The translations under genes and the position numbers were made by a program. A DNA stretch of 64,000 nucleotides from JARKPK01 sp964631235 (GTDB taxonomy: Bacteria; Planctomycetota; Planctomycetia; Pirellulales; Thermoguttaceae), in NCBI GenBank assembly GCA_964631235.1, contig CAZVZX010000002.1:130342-194341 (forward strand), written 5' to 3'. Positions 48,168 to 56,135 of this stretch are shown here, piece after piece. Under the pieces are notes generated by a model that was given only the letters and a program-made list of their open reading frames with translations, did not search any database and had not been told where the DNA came from. The first letter of the stretch is position 1; each line of letters starts with the position of its first letter.

Positions 48168-48261
48168 GCCTGTTGAAAAAGTCGTTCCGGCATTGGCGGA
48201 TGTGTGCGTTTTCCGCGAAATCCGCCGGCTGAGTTCTCCGAAATCGTGTTTTCTACCGGGC
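48168..48261 (-). repeat. Family B element, 94 bp with terminal inverted repeats
   Basis: The left end GCCTGTTGAAAAAGTCG and the right end CGTGTTTTCTACCGGGC are imperfect inverted repeats. The reverse complement aligns without gaps to 63604-63697 with roughly three quarters identity by eye. MITE-like or a mobile intergenic hairpin. Confidence 0.65.
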
Positions 48262-48302
48262 GGCTCGTCGATTCGTTCCGCAGAAGAGCACCGGACAAGT
48301 AG

Positions 48303-48399
48303 CGCGAAACACGGAGCACAGTTCAAACGGGAACTGCACGGAATCGGCGGTTTCGCCGCTTCGGCAACCGTTTCCGCAATTGGGTGGGACTATTTAGCG
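48303..48399 (+). repeat. Family A dispersed repeat, copy A3
   Basis: GCGAAACACGGAGCACAGTT, AAACGGGAACTGC, GGAATCGGCGGTTTCGCCG, then CGCAATTGGGTGGGACTATT. It lies ~170 bp upstream of rplQ, same orientation. The hairpin is altered here (CGGTT/AACCG). Confidence 0.7.
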
Positions 48400-48567
48400 A
48401 TCAACAGACAAGACGATAGGTGCCAGGCGCCGGGGCGGGGTGGCTCGCACGAATAGGCTGTGGCGGGCGGCCGACGGCGAATAGCCCGACGATCGCAACC
48501 AAGCGAAGACATCGCGTCGGGCGGCACCGATCTGAATACCAGTCGATCAAACGAGAGTGCGACGATC

Positions 48568-49281
48568 ATGCGACACCGAAATAAGGGACGGAAACTCGGC
48601 CGAAATCCGAATCATCAGCGCGCGTTGTTGCGCAACCTGGCTTCGGCGCTGATTCTGACCGAGCGAGACGCGCAGCTTGACGACAACGAGCCGCGAGTGA
48701 AGGGCCGAATCATTACGACTCTTCCCAAGGCCAAAGAAGTTCGGCCGCTGGTGGAGAAGTGCATTACGATCGCGCGACGCGCCCTGCCGATGTTGGAGAA
48801 AGCGGATCGGATGGAGCCGCACGCCGATCGCTACAGCGACGACTGGCGCCGCTGGCGCGAAAGCGAACAGTGGTATGAATGGAATCGAACGATGGCGCCC
48901 GTGGTGGCCGCTCGGCGTCGGGTGTTGCGGCTGTTGGGCAACAAGAAGGCGGTTCGCCTGTTGTTCGAAGAGATCGCGCCACGATATCGTGATCGCGATG
49001 GCGGATATACCCGCATCTTGAAATTGGCCACTCCGCGCCTGGGCGATGCAGGGGCTCGGGCGATTCTTGAATTTGTCAGTGCCGAGGGCCGCGCCAAGAA
49101 GCGAAAGCCGGTGAAGCCTTCCTTCGATGTCGATGCTTCCTCCGATGCGGCGGCTCAGGCGGCGACTTCGACACCGCCGGCTGCGGCGGAGCAAGCCGCT
49201 GAGGTATCGTCGCCCCCCGAGGCTTCGTCCGCCGACAATGGCGGTCAGCAAAGTGGCAGCTCGGCGGAGAAGCAGAACTGA
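48568..49281 (+). CDS. rplQ: 50S ribosomal protein L17, expanded
   Basis: 237 residues, about twice the usual length, from ATG 48568 (MRHRNKGRKLGRNPNHQRAL). L17 landmarks are all present: ALLRNLASAL, ITTLPKAKEVRPLVEKCITI, and RDGGYTRILKLATPRLGDAG. Between them sit an insertion of ~17 residues (LTERDAQLDDNEPRVKG) and one of ~40 residues rich in Trp/Glu/Arg (RYSDDWRRWRESEQWYEWNR). A ~60-residue Ala/Ser/Pro/Gln tail ends the protein. Last gene of the alpha part of the cluster. Confidence 0.93.
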   Translation: MRHRNKGRKLGRNPNHQRALLRNLASALILTERDAQLDDNEPRVKGRIITTLPKAKEVRPLVEKCITIARRALPMLEKADRMEPHADRYSDDWRRWRESEQWYEWNRTMAPVVAARRRVLRLLGNKKAVRLLFEEIAPRYRDRDGGYTRILKLATPRLGDAGARAILEFVSAEGRAKKRKPVKPSFDVDASSDAAAQAATSTPPAAAEQAAEVSSPPEASSADNGGQQSGSSAEKQN

Positions 49282-49395
49282 CCGGTTTGCGACGGGATTG
49301 AGCCGGTTGTTGTTCTAGCCGATCCGCATCCGCATCGGACGATGCGAGCGATGCTTGTTCTGCATCGTCGCCGTCTTTTGTCGTCACATCGTGTT

Positions 49396-50745
49396 TCAGC
49401 AGTGCGCGTTCGGCGGTGCGAGCAGCGGTCGAATCGCAGCGATCAGTGCTGCGCAGTCTGCCGTAAGAGACACGGGCTGTTGGGTTCCCGCGGCCAAGTC
49501 TTTCAGTTGGCAAACGCCGGCAGCGAAATCATCCGAACCGGCGACAATCGCCACGCGGTAGCCACGCCGGTCGGCGTATTTCAGTTGTTGACCGAGTTTT
49601 TTCGCTTCTGGAAAGAGCTCGACGCCTAGGCCTGCCGCCCGCAACGTCCCGGCGATGCGAAGGTAGTCGTGCAAGCGGTCGGCGTCGAAGAACGCAATGA
49701 ACACGTCGGCCGCAGTCGCTTTTTGCTCGACCATTCCCAGCTCTTCCATGGCCGCCAACAGCCGGTCGAGTCCCAGCGAGGCGCCGATGCCCGGCAGTTC
49801 CTGGTTGGTGTAGAGGGCGGCCAAATTGTCGTACCGTCCGCCGGAGCATACGCTGCCGATCGCGGGCAGGGCGGTGAGGAAGGTCTCGAAGACGGTGCCG
49901 GTGTAGTAGTCGAGCCCGCGGGCAATCGACAGATCGATGCAGAAACGTTCGGCAGGCACGCCGGCGGCGGCGACGGCGGCGACCAACTGGCCCAATCGTT
50001 CCATTCCCTCAAGCCCGTTCGGGCTGCCGGAGAGCATTGCGGCGAGTTGTTTTAGTATCTCGTCGGTGGTGCCGCGGATCTCGGAAAGTGCGGTAATTCG
50101 GGCGGCATCGGCGGCGGAGATCCCCGCCTGGGCCTGCATTTCGGCAACCACGCGGTCGGGCCCGATCTTCGACAACTTGTCGAGCGAGCGGAGAATCGCC
50201 GCGGAGCGGTCGGCCAACCCCATGGTTTCGAGCAGACCGTTGAGCACCATGCGGTTATTCACGTGGATTCGGAATTGCTGAAATCCGATCGCCGTAAGCA
50301 AGTCGTGAATAACCAGGGCTGTTTCGATGTCGGCCGAGTTCGATCGCGTTCCGATCGTGTCGAAATCGCACTGCATGAACTCGCGGTAACGCCCACGCTG
50401 TGTGTTCTCGCCGCGCCACACGGTGGCGATATGGTATCGCTTGAAGGGGATTCCCAAATCGGCGATATGCATCGCGGCGAACCGCGCTAAAGGAACGGTT
50501 AGGTCGAAGCGGAGCCCCACCCGCCGGCCGCCGTGGTCTTCGAATTGGTAAAGCTGCTTGTCGGTTTCTTCGCCGCCTTTGCCGGCGAGGATTTCCAAGT
50601 ATTCCAGGGCCGGAGTGTCGATGGGAGAGAAACCGTACGAACGGTACACGCGGCGCGCCGTGTCGATCAACCGCTCGCGCGGAATCATGGCCGTCGGCGG
50701 GTAGTCGCGGAAACCTTTCAGTGTGCGAGGAACGATCAGACCCAC
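49396..50745 (-). CDS. hisS: Histidyl-tRNA synthetase
   Basis: 449 residues, class II. Motif 2 is RYHIATVWRGENTQRGRYRE followed by FMQCDFD. The histidine-A motifs are IARGLDYYTGTVFE and CSGGRYDNLA. Motif 3 is GIGASLGLDRLLAAM. A C-terminal anticodon-binding domain follows (ADVFIAFFDADRLHDYLR to the end). It charges tRNA-His. It is downstream of the YkgJ-type gene by 22 bp (same transcript) and convergent with rplQ. Confidence 0.96.
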   Translation of the reverse strand: MGLIVPRTLKGFRDYPPTAMIPRERLIDTARRVYRSYGFSPIDTPALEYLEILAGKGGEETDKQLYQFEDHGGRRVGLRFDLTVPLARFAAMHIADLGIPFKRYHIATVWRGENTQRGRYREFMQCDFDTIGTRSNSADIETALVIHDLLTAIGFQQFRIHVNNRMVLNGLLETMGLADRSAAILRSLDKLSKIGPDRVVAEMQAQAGISAADAARITALSEIRGTTDEILKQLAAMLSGSPNGLEGMERLGQLVAAVAAAGVPAERFCIDLSIARGLDYYTGTVFETFLTALPAIGSVCSGGRYDNLAALYTNQELPGIGASLGLDRLLAAMEELGMVEQKATAADVFIAFFDADRLHDYLRIAGTLRAAGLGVELFPEAKKLGQQLKYADRRGYRVAIVAGSDDFAAGVCQLKDLAAGTQQPVSLTADCAALIAAIRPLLAPPNAHC

Positions 50746-50767
50746 GATGTTCTATCCTTCTGTCGAT

Positions 50768-51259
50768 TCAAGACTTGCGACGGCTCGAAGCCATGGGGCG
50801 GGGCGTACGGAACGGCCGGCCGCGCCGCGGGCCGAGCACCGCCTCGGCATATTCCTCGACCTGTTCGGGCAGCTCCCAGTAGTGGTCGTACACCCAAGAA
50901 TCTTCGTACTCGCAATTGCGCGTCGAGTAATCGCGACAAATCTGCGGGCGAGTCTCATAGATGCCGCAGCGATTGTCCGCTTGCAGATGCCGACAAACAT
51001 TGTACACCAGCACGTACCAGTCCCCGTTCTCGACGAAGACGGCCGCCCGCTCGTGCAGCAGGAACCACCGCATCTGATCGAACTCCTTCCAGGTCGTCGG
51101 CCGATCGAACGGCAAGGCGAAGTAGCGGCAACACTTCGCCGAGCAGTAGTCGCAGAGGCATGTTCCGGCGGGCACGTCGCGTCGCGACGGTTTGACCGGA
51201 ACGGCCGCTGCGGCCGCAGGGGATCCGTTTCCGCCCGACACGTTGCCAATCACCGGCAA
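50768..51259 (-). CDS. YkgJ-family cysteine cluster protein
   Basis: 163 residues. Conserved cysteines occur in CLCDYCSAKCCRYFALP, VCRHLQADNRCGIYETRPQI and CRDYSTRNCEYE, the pattern of the UPF0153/YkgJ zinc- or iron-chelating family. Function is unsettled. The N-terminal ~30 residues are Gly/Ala-rich and probably flexible. Directly upstream of hisS on the same strand. Confidence 0.88.
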   Translation of the reverse strand: MPVIGNVSGGNGSPAAAAAVPVKPSRRDVPAGTCLCDYCSAKCCRYFALPFDRPTTWKEFDQMRWFLLHERAAVFVENGDWYVLVYNVCRHLQADNRCGIYETRPQICRDYSTRNCEYEDSWVYDHYWELPEQVEEYAEAVLGPRRGRPFRTPRPMASSRRKS

Positions 51260-51745
51260 TGAACGACTGCGGACGACCGTTCGGTTCGGGCGAGGCTTGG
51301 CGAAGGGCTCGCCGCGCGCTGTTTACGCCCGGGCCGCGATTCTTGGCGGAGACTTCGATCTTCATCGTTGTTTGCGTGAAAGCTGTTGCAGGCAGACTGT
51401 TTACGGTTGATTTCAGCCGAAACCTTTGTCAATCGGGGGCCGCACGCTCGGGTGAGTGCCGCTGCTGCCGGCTACTCTCTCTTGCGAGCGTTCGCTGCGT
51501 CCATTGTTGCCGGATCGGCCGTGCCGATCGCCGGCTGCGGTCGTACGCAGGCGGCCGAAATGACCTGAAATCGTTGACCGATCGCAGCCGTCAGGCTATC
51601 AAACCTTTCGCGGGAGCGGAAGGGGCAGGCGATATTCAACGAGTTTGCCGATTACTGCGAAACGCGGGCATCGTGAGCGGAGCCTTGCCTTTGTGTTCCG
51701 TGGCGTTGCGAACCGTGCTCAACGAGAAGGCGGCACTGAATAAAA

Positions 51746-51846
51746 CCGCGGAAAACAGAAAGCGGTTCAAATCGCATCTCTACGCAATCGGCCGCTTCGC
51801 CGTGCTGGCGGCCGCTTCCCTAATTGTGTGGGACTATTTTGGGCCG
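51746..51846 (+). repeat. Family A dispersed repeat, copy A4 (best preserved)
   Basis: GCGGAAAACAGAAAGCGGTT, CGCAATCGGCCGCTTCG, GGCGGCCGCTTCC, then ATTGTGTGGGACTATTTTGG. The arms CGGCCGC (51789-51795) and GCGGCCG (51808-51814) form a 7-bp hairpin with a 12-nt loop. Confidence 0.75.
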
Positions 51847-51930
51847 CCCCTCCGCCGGGACGCGGTCTTCAGTGCGCTGTGCAAATCGTCCGATCGCTCG
51901 GGATCCCGCGACGCAGCAATGTTCGGTCCG

Positions 51931-51959
51931 TTGCGCTCAGGAAAAATATAGCACGATAT
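51931..51959 (+). promoter_or_regulatory. Promoter-like pair before the pseudopilin gene
   Basis: TTGCGC (51931-51936), 17 bp, CGATAT (51954-51959). Implies a ~275-nt leader. Moderate match only. Confidence 0.35.
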
Positions 51960-52241
51960 GCCAAAATCCGTTAGAATTGCGTCTAAGGCTCGTCAGATTC
52001 TCAGATTTGGGGTGCGGAAGGCTGCGAGGATTGGCTGTTGAAGAAACTGAGCCCGCAGACGCGCGAGACAAATCGGAGCGGAAGGGGTTTACAGTTATGC
52101 TCCGCATGTTCGACGGCGGAGCGGAGTCGCCCGGAATCGTCTAGTAATCGTCCTGTTCTGCTTTTTCGGGTTTTCGGTACGTGCCGAAATGAGCAGGTGC
52201 GTCGCTTCGGGCACGATGAAGTCTTTTTCGAGAGGCGCTGT

Positions 52242-53141
52242 ATGCTGAAGCCACGAAAAGAGGGGTTTACGCTCGTCGAGTTGTTGGTGGTGATTGCGAT
52301 CATTGCGATCTTGATCGCCCTGCTTCTGCCGGCGATCCAACAAGTGCGCGAGGCGGCACGTCGCTCAACCTGTACCAATAATCTGCGGCAAATTGGGATC
52401 GGAATTCACAACAACATCGATAGCTCGGGAAAGTCCGGTTATTTTCCAGTTGGAGTGATTGATGACGGCAAGTACGGCCTGTTCACCATGCTTCTCCCGT
52501 ACATCGAACAAGTGGCGGTGTACAAGCAGATCGATTTCAAGCAGACGCCGGGCGCGTCGTCTCAGCGAAATACGGTCATTCCCGTTTATGGTTGCCCCAG
52601 TTATCCCGGTCCGTTGTTGGTGACCCAGGCCAGTCAGTCGTACATGCTCGGCGCATTGTCCCTTTATCAGGGGGTTGCCGGGGCAATCGTCAATCGCGGC
52701 GAGAAATTGTTGAAGGGAAATTTCGGCGACATACCCGACAACGGGATGTTCGGTTATCGTTGGCAGCGACGGGTGAGCGATGTGCTCGACGGCCTGAGCA
52801 ACACCCTGTGCATGGGCGAGTTTGTCCAGCAGGATCGAGATCCGGCGAGCACGTTTTCGGGGTTTCCGGGGAATGTGCGGGCGTGGGTTCTCGGCGCCAA
52901 CGGGACCGGCTATGGGTCGTATTCCTTCAAGGTTGTTCAGTATCCGATCAATGCGCGGTTAGATCGCGAAAAGGACAAGATCCCGTTCAATCATCTTCCG
53001 TTCGGCAGTTACCATCCCGGCGGAGCGAACTTCATGCGTGCCGACGGGAGCTGCCACTTCCTGACGGACGATATCGATATCGATTACTACCGCGCGCTGG
53101 CGACGTGCAACGGCCGCGAGTTGCTCAAGGGCGAGAATTGA
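52242..53141 (+). CDS. DUF1559 prepilin-type secreted protein
   Basis: 299 residues from ATG 52242. The type IV/II pseudopilin N-terminus is perfect: KPRKEGFTLVELLVVIAIIA, with the predicted cleavage site Gly-Phe and Glu at +5, then a hydrophobic helix ending ALLLPAIQQVREAARRSTC. The body carries the DUF1559 features (CTNNLRQIGIGIHNNID, RADGSCHFLTDDID). This family is hugely expanded in Planctomycetes; most members have no assigned role. It is followed by a small lipoprotein gene, a common pairing there. Confidence 0.92.
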   Translation: MLKPRKEGFTLVELLVVIAIIAILIALLLPAIQQVREAARRSTCTNNLRQIGIGIHNNIDSSGKSGYFPVGVIDDGKYGLFTMLLPYIEQVAVYKQIDFKQTPGASSQRNTVIPVYGCPSYPGPLLVTQASQSYMLGALSLYQGVAGAIVNRGEKLLKGNFGDIPDNGMFGYRWQRRVSDVLDGLSNTLCMGEFVQQDRDPASTFSGFPGNVRAWVLGANGTGYGSYSFKVVQYPINARLDREKDKIPFNHLPFGSYHPGGANFMRADGSCHFLTDDIDIDYYRALATCNGRELLKGEN

Positions 53142-53232
53142 TCGGATTGCCGACGCTGCCCGTTTTGCGATCGGCACGAATTGCCGGCCGAAAAGCCGCG
53201 TTGCTCGGCTGAAAGAGAGAGAAGGAGAAAGC

Positions 53233-53661
53233 ATGCGACGAACGAGAACGCAATCCCCGATGGCGATGGCGGCTATTTTGGTGATTGTTTCCGCTATTTT
53301 GGCCGGGTGCAGTCGCGGCCCGGAGTTGGCGCCCGCGTCGGGCAAGGTCACGTACAAGGGGCAGCCGCTGAAACACGGCAACATCCTGTTCCAGCCGTCT
53401 GCCGGTCCGCCGGCGAAAGGCGAGATCGGCCCCGACGGCTCGTTCTCGCTCTCCACATTCAAGAATAATGACGGGGCCGTCATCGGCAAACATCGGGTGC
53501 AAGTGATTTGCACTGCTCCACAGGCAAAGCCGGCGAATCCGGATGAAGAAGTTCCTTCGGCCAAGTCGCTGATCCCGGAGAAGTACAGCAATTACGTGAC
53601 CAGTGAGATCACCGTCGATGTGGTCAAGGGTGGCGGGCCGTATCTGATCGAGCTCAAGTAG
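53233..53661 (+). CDS. Lipoprotein with carboxypeptidase-regulatory-like (transthyretin-like) fold
   Basis: 142 residues. The signal ends in lipobox LAGC (VIVSAILAGCSRGPEL). The mature part begins SGKVTYKGQPLKHGNILFQP and continues GEIGPDGSFSLSTFKNNDGA, a beta-sandwich repeat common in planctomycete lipoproteins, ending TVDVVKGGGPYLIELK. It is 91 bp after the DUF1559 gene; the two probably act together at the cell surface (inference). Confidence 0.85.
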   Translation: MRRTRTQSPMAMAAILVIVSAILAGCSRGPELAPASGKVTYKGQPLKHGNILFQPSAGPPAKGEIGPDGSFSLSTFKNNDGAVIGKHRVQVICTAPQAKPANPDEEVPSAKSLIPEKYSNYVTSEITVDVVKGGGPYLIELK

Positions 53662-53836
53662 TCTGCGTCGCCCGCTTTTTTCTGCTTTCGGCGAGCGGTT
53701 GCGGCGCTGTTGCCGGGGTGGCTTTTGGCCGTGATCGTTCGCCGGCAACGTATTACCATCGTTGTCGGTAGAACGTTGAGCTTGTCGGCCTGAGCAAGCC
53801 GGCAGCGGGTGGCTTTGGTGGGCCGCTCGCTACCGA

Positions 53837-54292
53837 TCATTCGGGAATCGGAGCAAGCATGTCGAACGGCGGCCAGGGAAGGTTGCGCGCAACGAAGAAC
53901 ACCGCGGCCAAAACGATCAGCCCAAGGTAGGGATGCGGGCGTTCGAACCACTGTCCGCCGGGAAGGTGTCGGCCGAAGGATTTTCGGCACGCGAACGAGA
54001 GGCATGCATAAGCGGCCGCCGGCAGTAGAAGAACGAACAAGGCATGTTGGTGGAGGGCTTCGGTCCATCGTCCGTGGATCAGCGCGCGAACAGCCCGAGT
54101 GCCGCCGCAGCCGGGGCAATGCCAGCCGGTCAGGGCGTGAAAGAGGCAGACCGTGTTGCCCATCGGCGTCAGGCCGAAGATCATGGCGACGGTCAGGGCG
54201 AGTGCCGCGCCAATGACAACGATCAACAGAATCTTGTGCATCCGGCGTTGATGCGACCGAGGGACCAATCGCGGTTGCGGTGCCGAACTCAC
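53837..54292 (-). CDS. DUF2752 membrane protein
   Basis: 151 residues from the GTG at 54292, which overlaps the upstream stop as GTGA; ATG 54241 is an alternative. Signature CPGCGGTRAVRALIHGRWTE follows a first TM helix (ILLIVVIGAALALTVAMIFG). Two further helices are AALFVLLLPAAAYACLSF-like and PYLGLIVLAAVFFVARNLP. The DUF2752 family is uncharacterised. Coupled to the zinc-ribbon gene. Confidence 0.85.
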   Translation of the reverse strand: MSSAPQPRLVPRSHQRRMHKILLIVVIGAALALTVAMIFGLTPMGNTVCLFHALTGWHCPGCGGTRAVRALIHGRWTEALHQHALFVLLLPAAAYACLSFACRKSFGRHLPGGQWFERPHPYLGLIVLAAVFFVARNLPWPPFDMLAPIPE

Positions 54293-55002
54293 GAACGGAA
54301 ACTCGGACGGATTTCGTTGAGCACGACGATGGCCCAAATGGCAAATGGCAGCTTAATTAGGCAGCAGTGGAAACACGGCAGCAGCGACAAGACAGCCGCT
54401 GTCATTGCCAATCCGTAGTTGGTGAGCCGTCGCATATTGATCATGCCGATGATGATGATGATATTGATCGCTATCGAAACGACGGCGCCGCCGGCGTTCC
54501 AGCCGAGTCCGAAGACATCGTTTGGCCCTACGCCGGGGGCCGCCATCAAGACGACCATCAGCAGACCGCCGAGCACGCTCAGGCCCAAATCGATCGAGGC
54601 CGTGATTATCAGGGCCAGAGCCGGAGCCGAAGCTCGTTGAGCAGCCCGGAGATCGTCGGGCGGATAGTACTCGGGGGCAAGCGTGGGTGCCGCGTACGGG
54701 TTGTCGCTGCGCGGGTCGCGGTGAGGATCAGGCCGAGACCCGGCGGAACGCCCCATGTTGGCGTCTGGGTCGATCTCAGGACGGCGATTACCGGCCGGTT
54801 CATAGGAGCCACCGGTCGGGCCGTAGGGATCGTGCGGCTGGTCGAAGTTGCCGAGGGAGGCTGGTCCGCCGAATCCCAGTTCGCTCATCCGCGGAACGGT
54901 TGTCAGCCCGCCGCATTCCGGGCACTGTGCCGACTTGCCTGCGGCATCGTCGGGCGTGCGAAGCAGTCGGCCGCACTGCCGACATCGGAACTCGATCGCC
55001 AT
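54289..55002 (-). CDS. Zinc-ribbon membrane protein, unknown function
   Basis: 237 residues from ATG 55002. An N-terminal zinc ribbon (FRCRQCGRLLRTPDDAAGKS, then CPECGG) is followed by a disordered Pro/Asp/Arg linker and a C-terminal membrane part with about four helices (ALALIITASIDLGLSVLGGL, AVVSIAINIIIIIGMINM, YGLAMTAAVLSLLPCFHCCL, FAIWAIVVLNEIRPSF). The last segment resembles the small membrane domain found with many planctomycete zinc-ribbon proteins. Its stop overlaps the DUF2752 start. A family A copy lies ~300 bp upstream. Confidence 0.78.
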   Translation of the reverse strand: MAIEFRCRQCGRLLRTPDDAAGKSAQCPECGGLTTVPRMSELGFGGPASLGNFDQPHDPYGPTGGSYEPAGNRRPEIDPDANMGRSAGSRPDPHRDPRSDNPYAAPTLAPEYYPPDDLRAAQRASAPALALIITASIDLGLSVLGGLLMVVLMAAPGVGPNDVFGLGWNAGGAVVSIAINIIIIIGMINMRRLTNYGLAMTAAVLSLLPCFHCCLIKLPFAIWAIVVLNEIRPSFRS

Positions 55003-55430
55003 CGCAACAACCTTCCACCCCGAGTAGCGAAACCGAACGGCCGAAAACGATTGCCGCGGCACATGGGCGTTCTTGCCGATGCAAGAACCGTCTGGTGTAC
55101 GACCCTGTCGCCTTGCATTGGTCGGAGAACCAACCAGGGCCCATAGAACGCCGCTGCCGATAGGTAACAGTCTAGGCGAAACCGCGAAGGCCGGGAAGCG
55201 GCGCGGCCGTTGGAAACCGAGTTTGATGTCGTCCGATGCGTCGTCGACGGCGAAGGCGAGTGCGAGGGCGATCGCGATAGAGAGCGGCGGCCTGCGCTAT
55301 TGGAAGCGCGGCGAGATCGTTCCACACAATCATGGAAGCGGCCGCGGGCGAAGTGGAGCGGCTCTCTTGTGCCCAATTCCCGTTTGAACCGCTTTTCGTC
55401 TGTTGCGGCTTCATCGAGCGTCCCGGACGA
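55003..55430. other. Intergenic region with a family A repeat
   Basis: 428 bp between two minus-strand genes, containing copy A5 (55310-55400). No other feature was seen. Confidence 0.5.
55310..55400 (-). repeat. Family A dispersed repeat, copy A5
   Basis: On the minus strand: GACGAAAAGCGGTTCAAACG, GAGAGCCGC, GCCCGCGGCCGCTTCC, then ATGATTGTGTGGAACGATC. It shares with A6 a 1-nt longer core and the GAGAGCCGC variant, suggesting a subfamily. Confidence 0.65.
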
Positions 55431-56135
55431 TCAATAGTCGTTCCAGGCGTAGCCGGCGTCCATGCCGAGCTGGGTTTTCAGCTCGTCGAAAAGCCGAACG
55501 TATTGATCGTTCGACGAATGAACATGTTCGGCCTCGGTGATGAACTTCATCTGTTCATCGCGGCGGATGCCGTGCATGCGAAGCACTTCTTCGAAGGGAG
55601 CCAGCTCGTCGCCGTAAACGATCAGCAGCTTATGCTCGTCGAATTGCACTTCCAGCGGTACGCCCGGATTGAGCACCGCCAAGCCGGTGCATCCGTCGTG
55701 GGTGAGCAACTCTTCGAAATCGTAGAGAATGCTCTTGAGCACGGGCATATCGATGTGTTCGCGGTAGAGATCGTTATGCCCGCGTCGGCCCTGAGTGTGG
55801 CTCGTTTCCAGAACGACATCGACCACCCCGCCCAACGGCTCGACCAGGTCGAGAAAGACTTCGAAGAGGTGCTCGCGCGACACGGAGGCCATCAGGACCG
55901 GCACTCGGGTTTTGCTTTGCTCGTCCACATAGCTGTCGTGGCGATAGCCTTCGGCCGGAACGATTTGAAGATCGTACGAGGGCCGAACGGCATTGGTCAG
56001 CAGGAAGCTGCCGTAGCGTGCGACACCGAGGTGCGCCTCGAGCTCCTCCTCGGAAAGCTGTTCGAAGCTGCTCCCGGCGGCCGGTGCGTTGCCTTCGCGT
56101 AAGACGTTTCGGAAGAATTTCTTGAGAAAACCCAT
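55431..56135 (-). CDS. Conserved cytoplasmic-type protein of unknown function
   Basis: 234 residues, acidic, without signal peptide or TM: MGFLKKFFRNVLREGNAPAA, then RYGSFLLTNAVRPSYDLQIV and LEVQFDEHKLLIVYGDELAP near the C-terminus. The sequence has clear gene-like composition and a good length but no motif that I recognise. Single-gene unit or first gene before the zinc-ribbon pair. Confidence 0.65.
   Translation of the reverse strand: MGFLKKFFRNVLREGNAPAAGSSFEQLSEEELEAHLGVARYGSFLLTNAVRPSYDLQIVPAEGYRHDSYVDEQSKTRVPVLMASVSREHLFEVFLDLVEPLGGVVDVVLETSHTQGRRGHNDLYREHIDMPVLKSILYDFEELLTHDGCTGLAVLNPGVPLEVQFDEHKLLIVYGDELAPFEEVLRMHGIRRDEQMKFITEAEHVHSSNDQYVRLFDELKTQLGMDAGYAWNDY

Larger units (their letters stand above)
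48166..48567. other. Gap rpoA-rplQ carrying both repeat families
   Basis: 402 bp holding a family B element (48168-48261) and a family A element (48303-48399) in tandem, and no gene. It is the most repeat-rich stretch of the ribosomal cluster. Confidence 0.6.
51260..52241. other. Intergenic region upstream of the pseudopilin gene
   Basis: About 980 bp. It contains family A copy A4 (51746-51846) and a promoter-like pair at 51931-51959. An open plus frame runs through 51259-51951 but has no family signal and includes the repeat, so it was not called. Confidence 0.5.

Noticed and set aside
51259..51951. 230-codon plus-strand frame upstream of the pseudopilin gene
   Set aside because: Its start overlaps the YkgJ-type gene, it includes a family A repeat, and the remainder has no gene-like composition.
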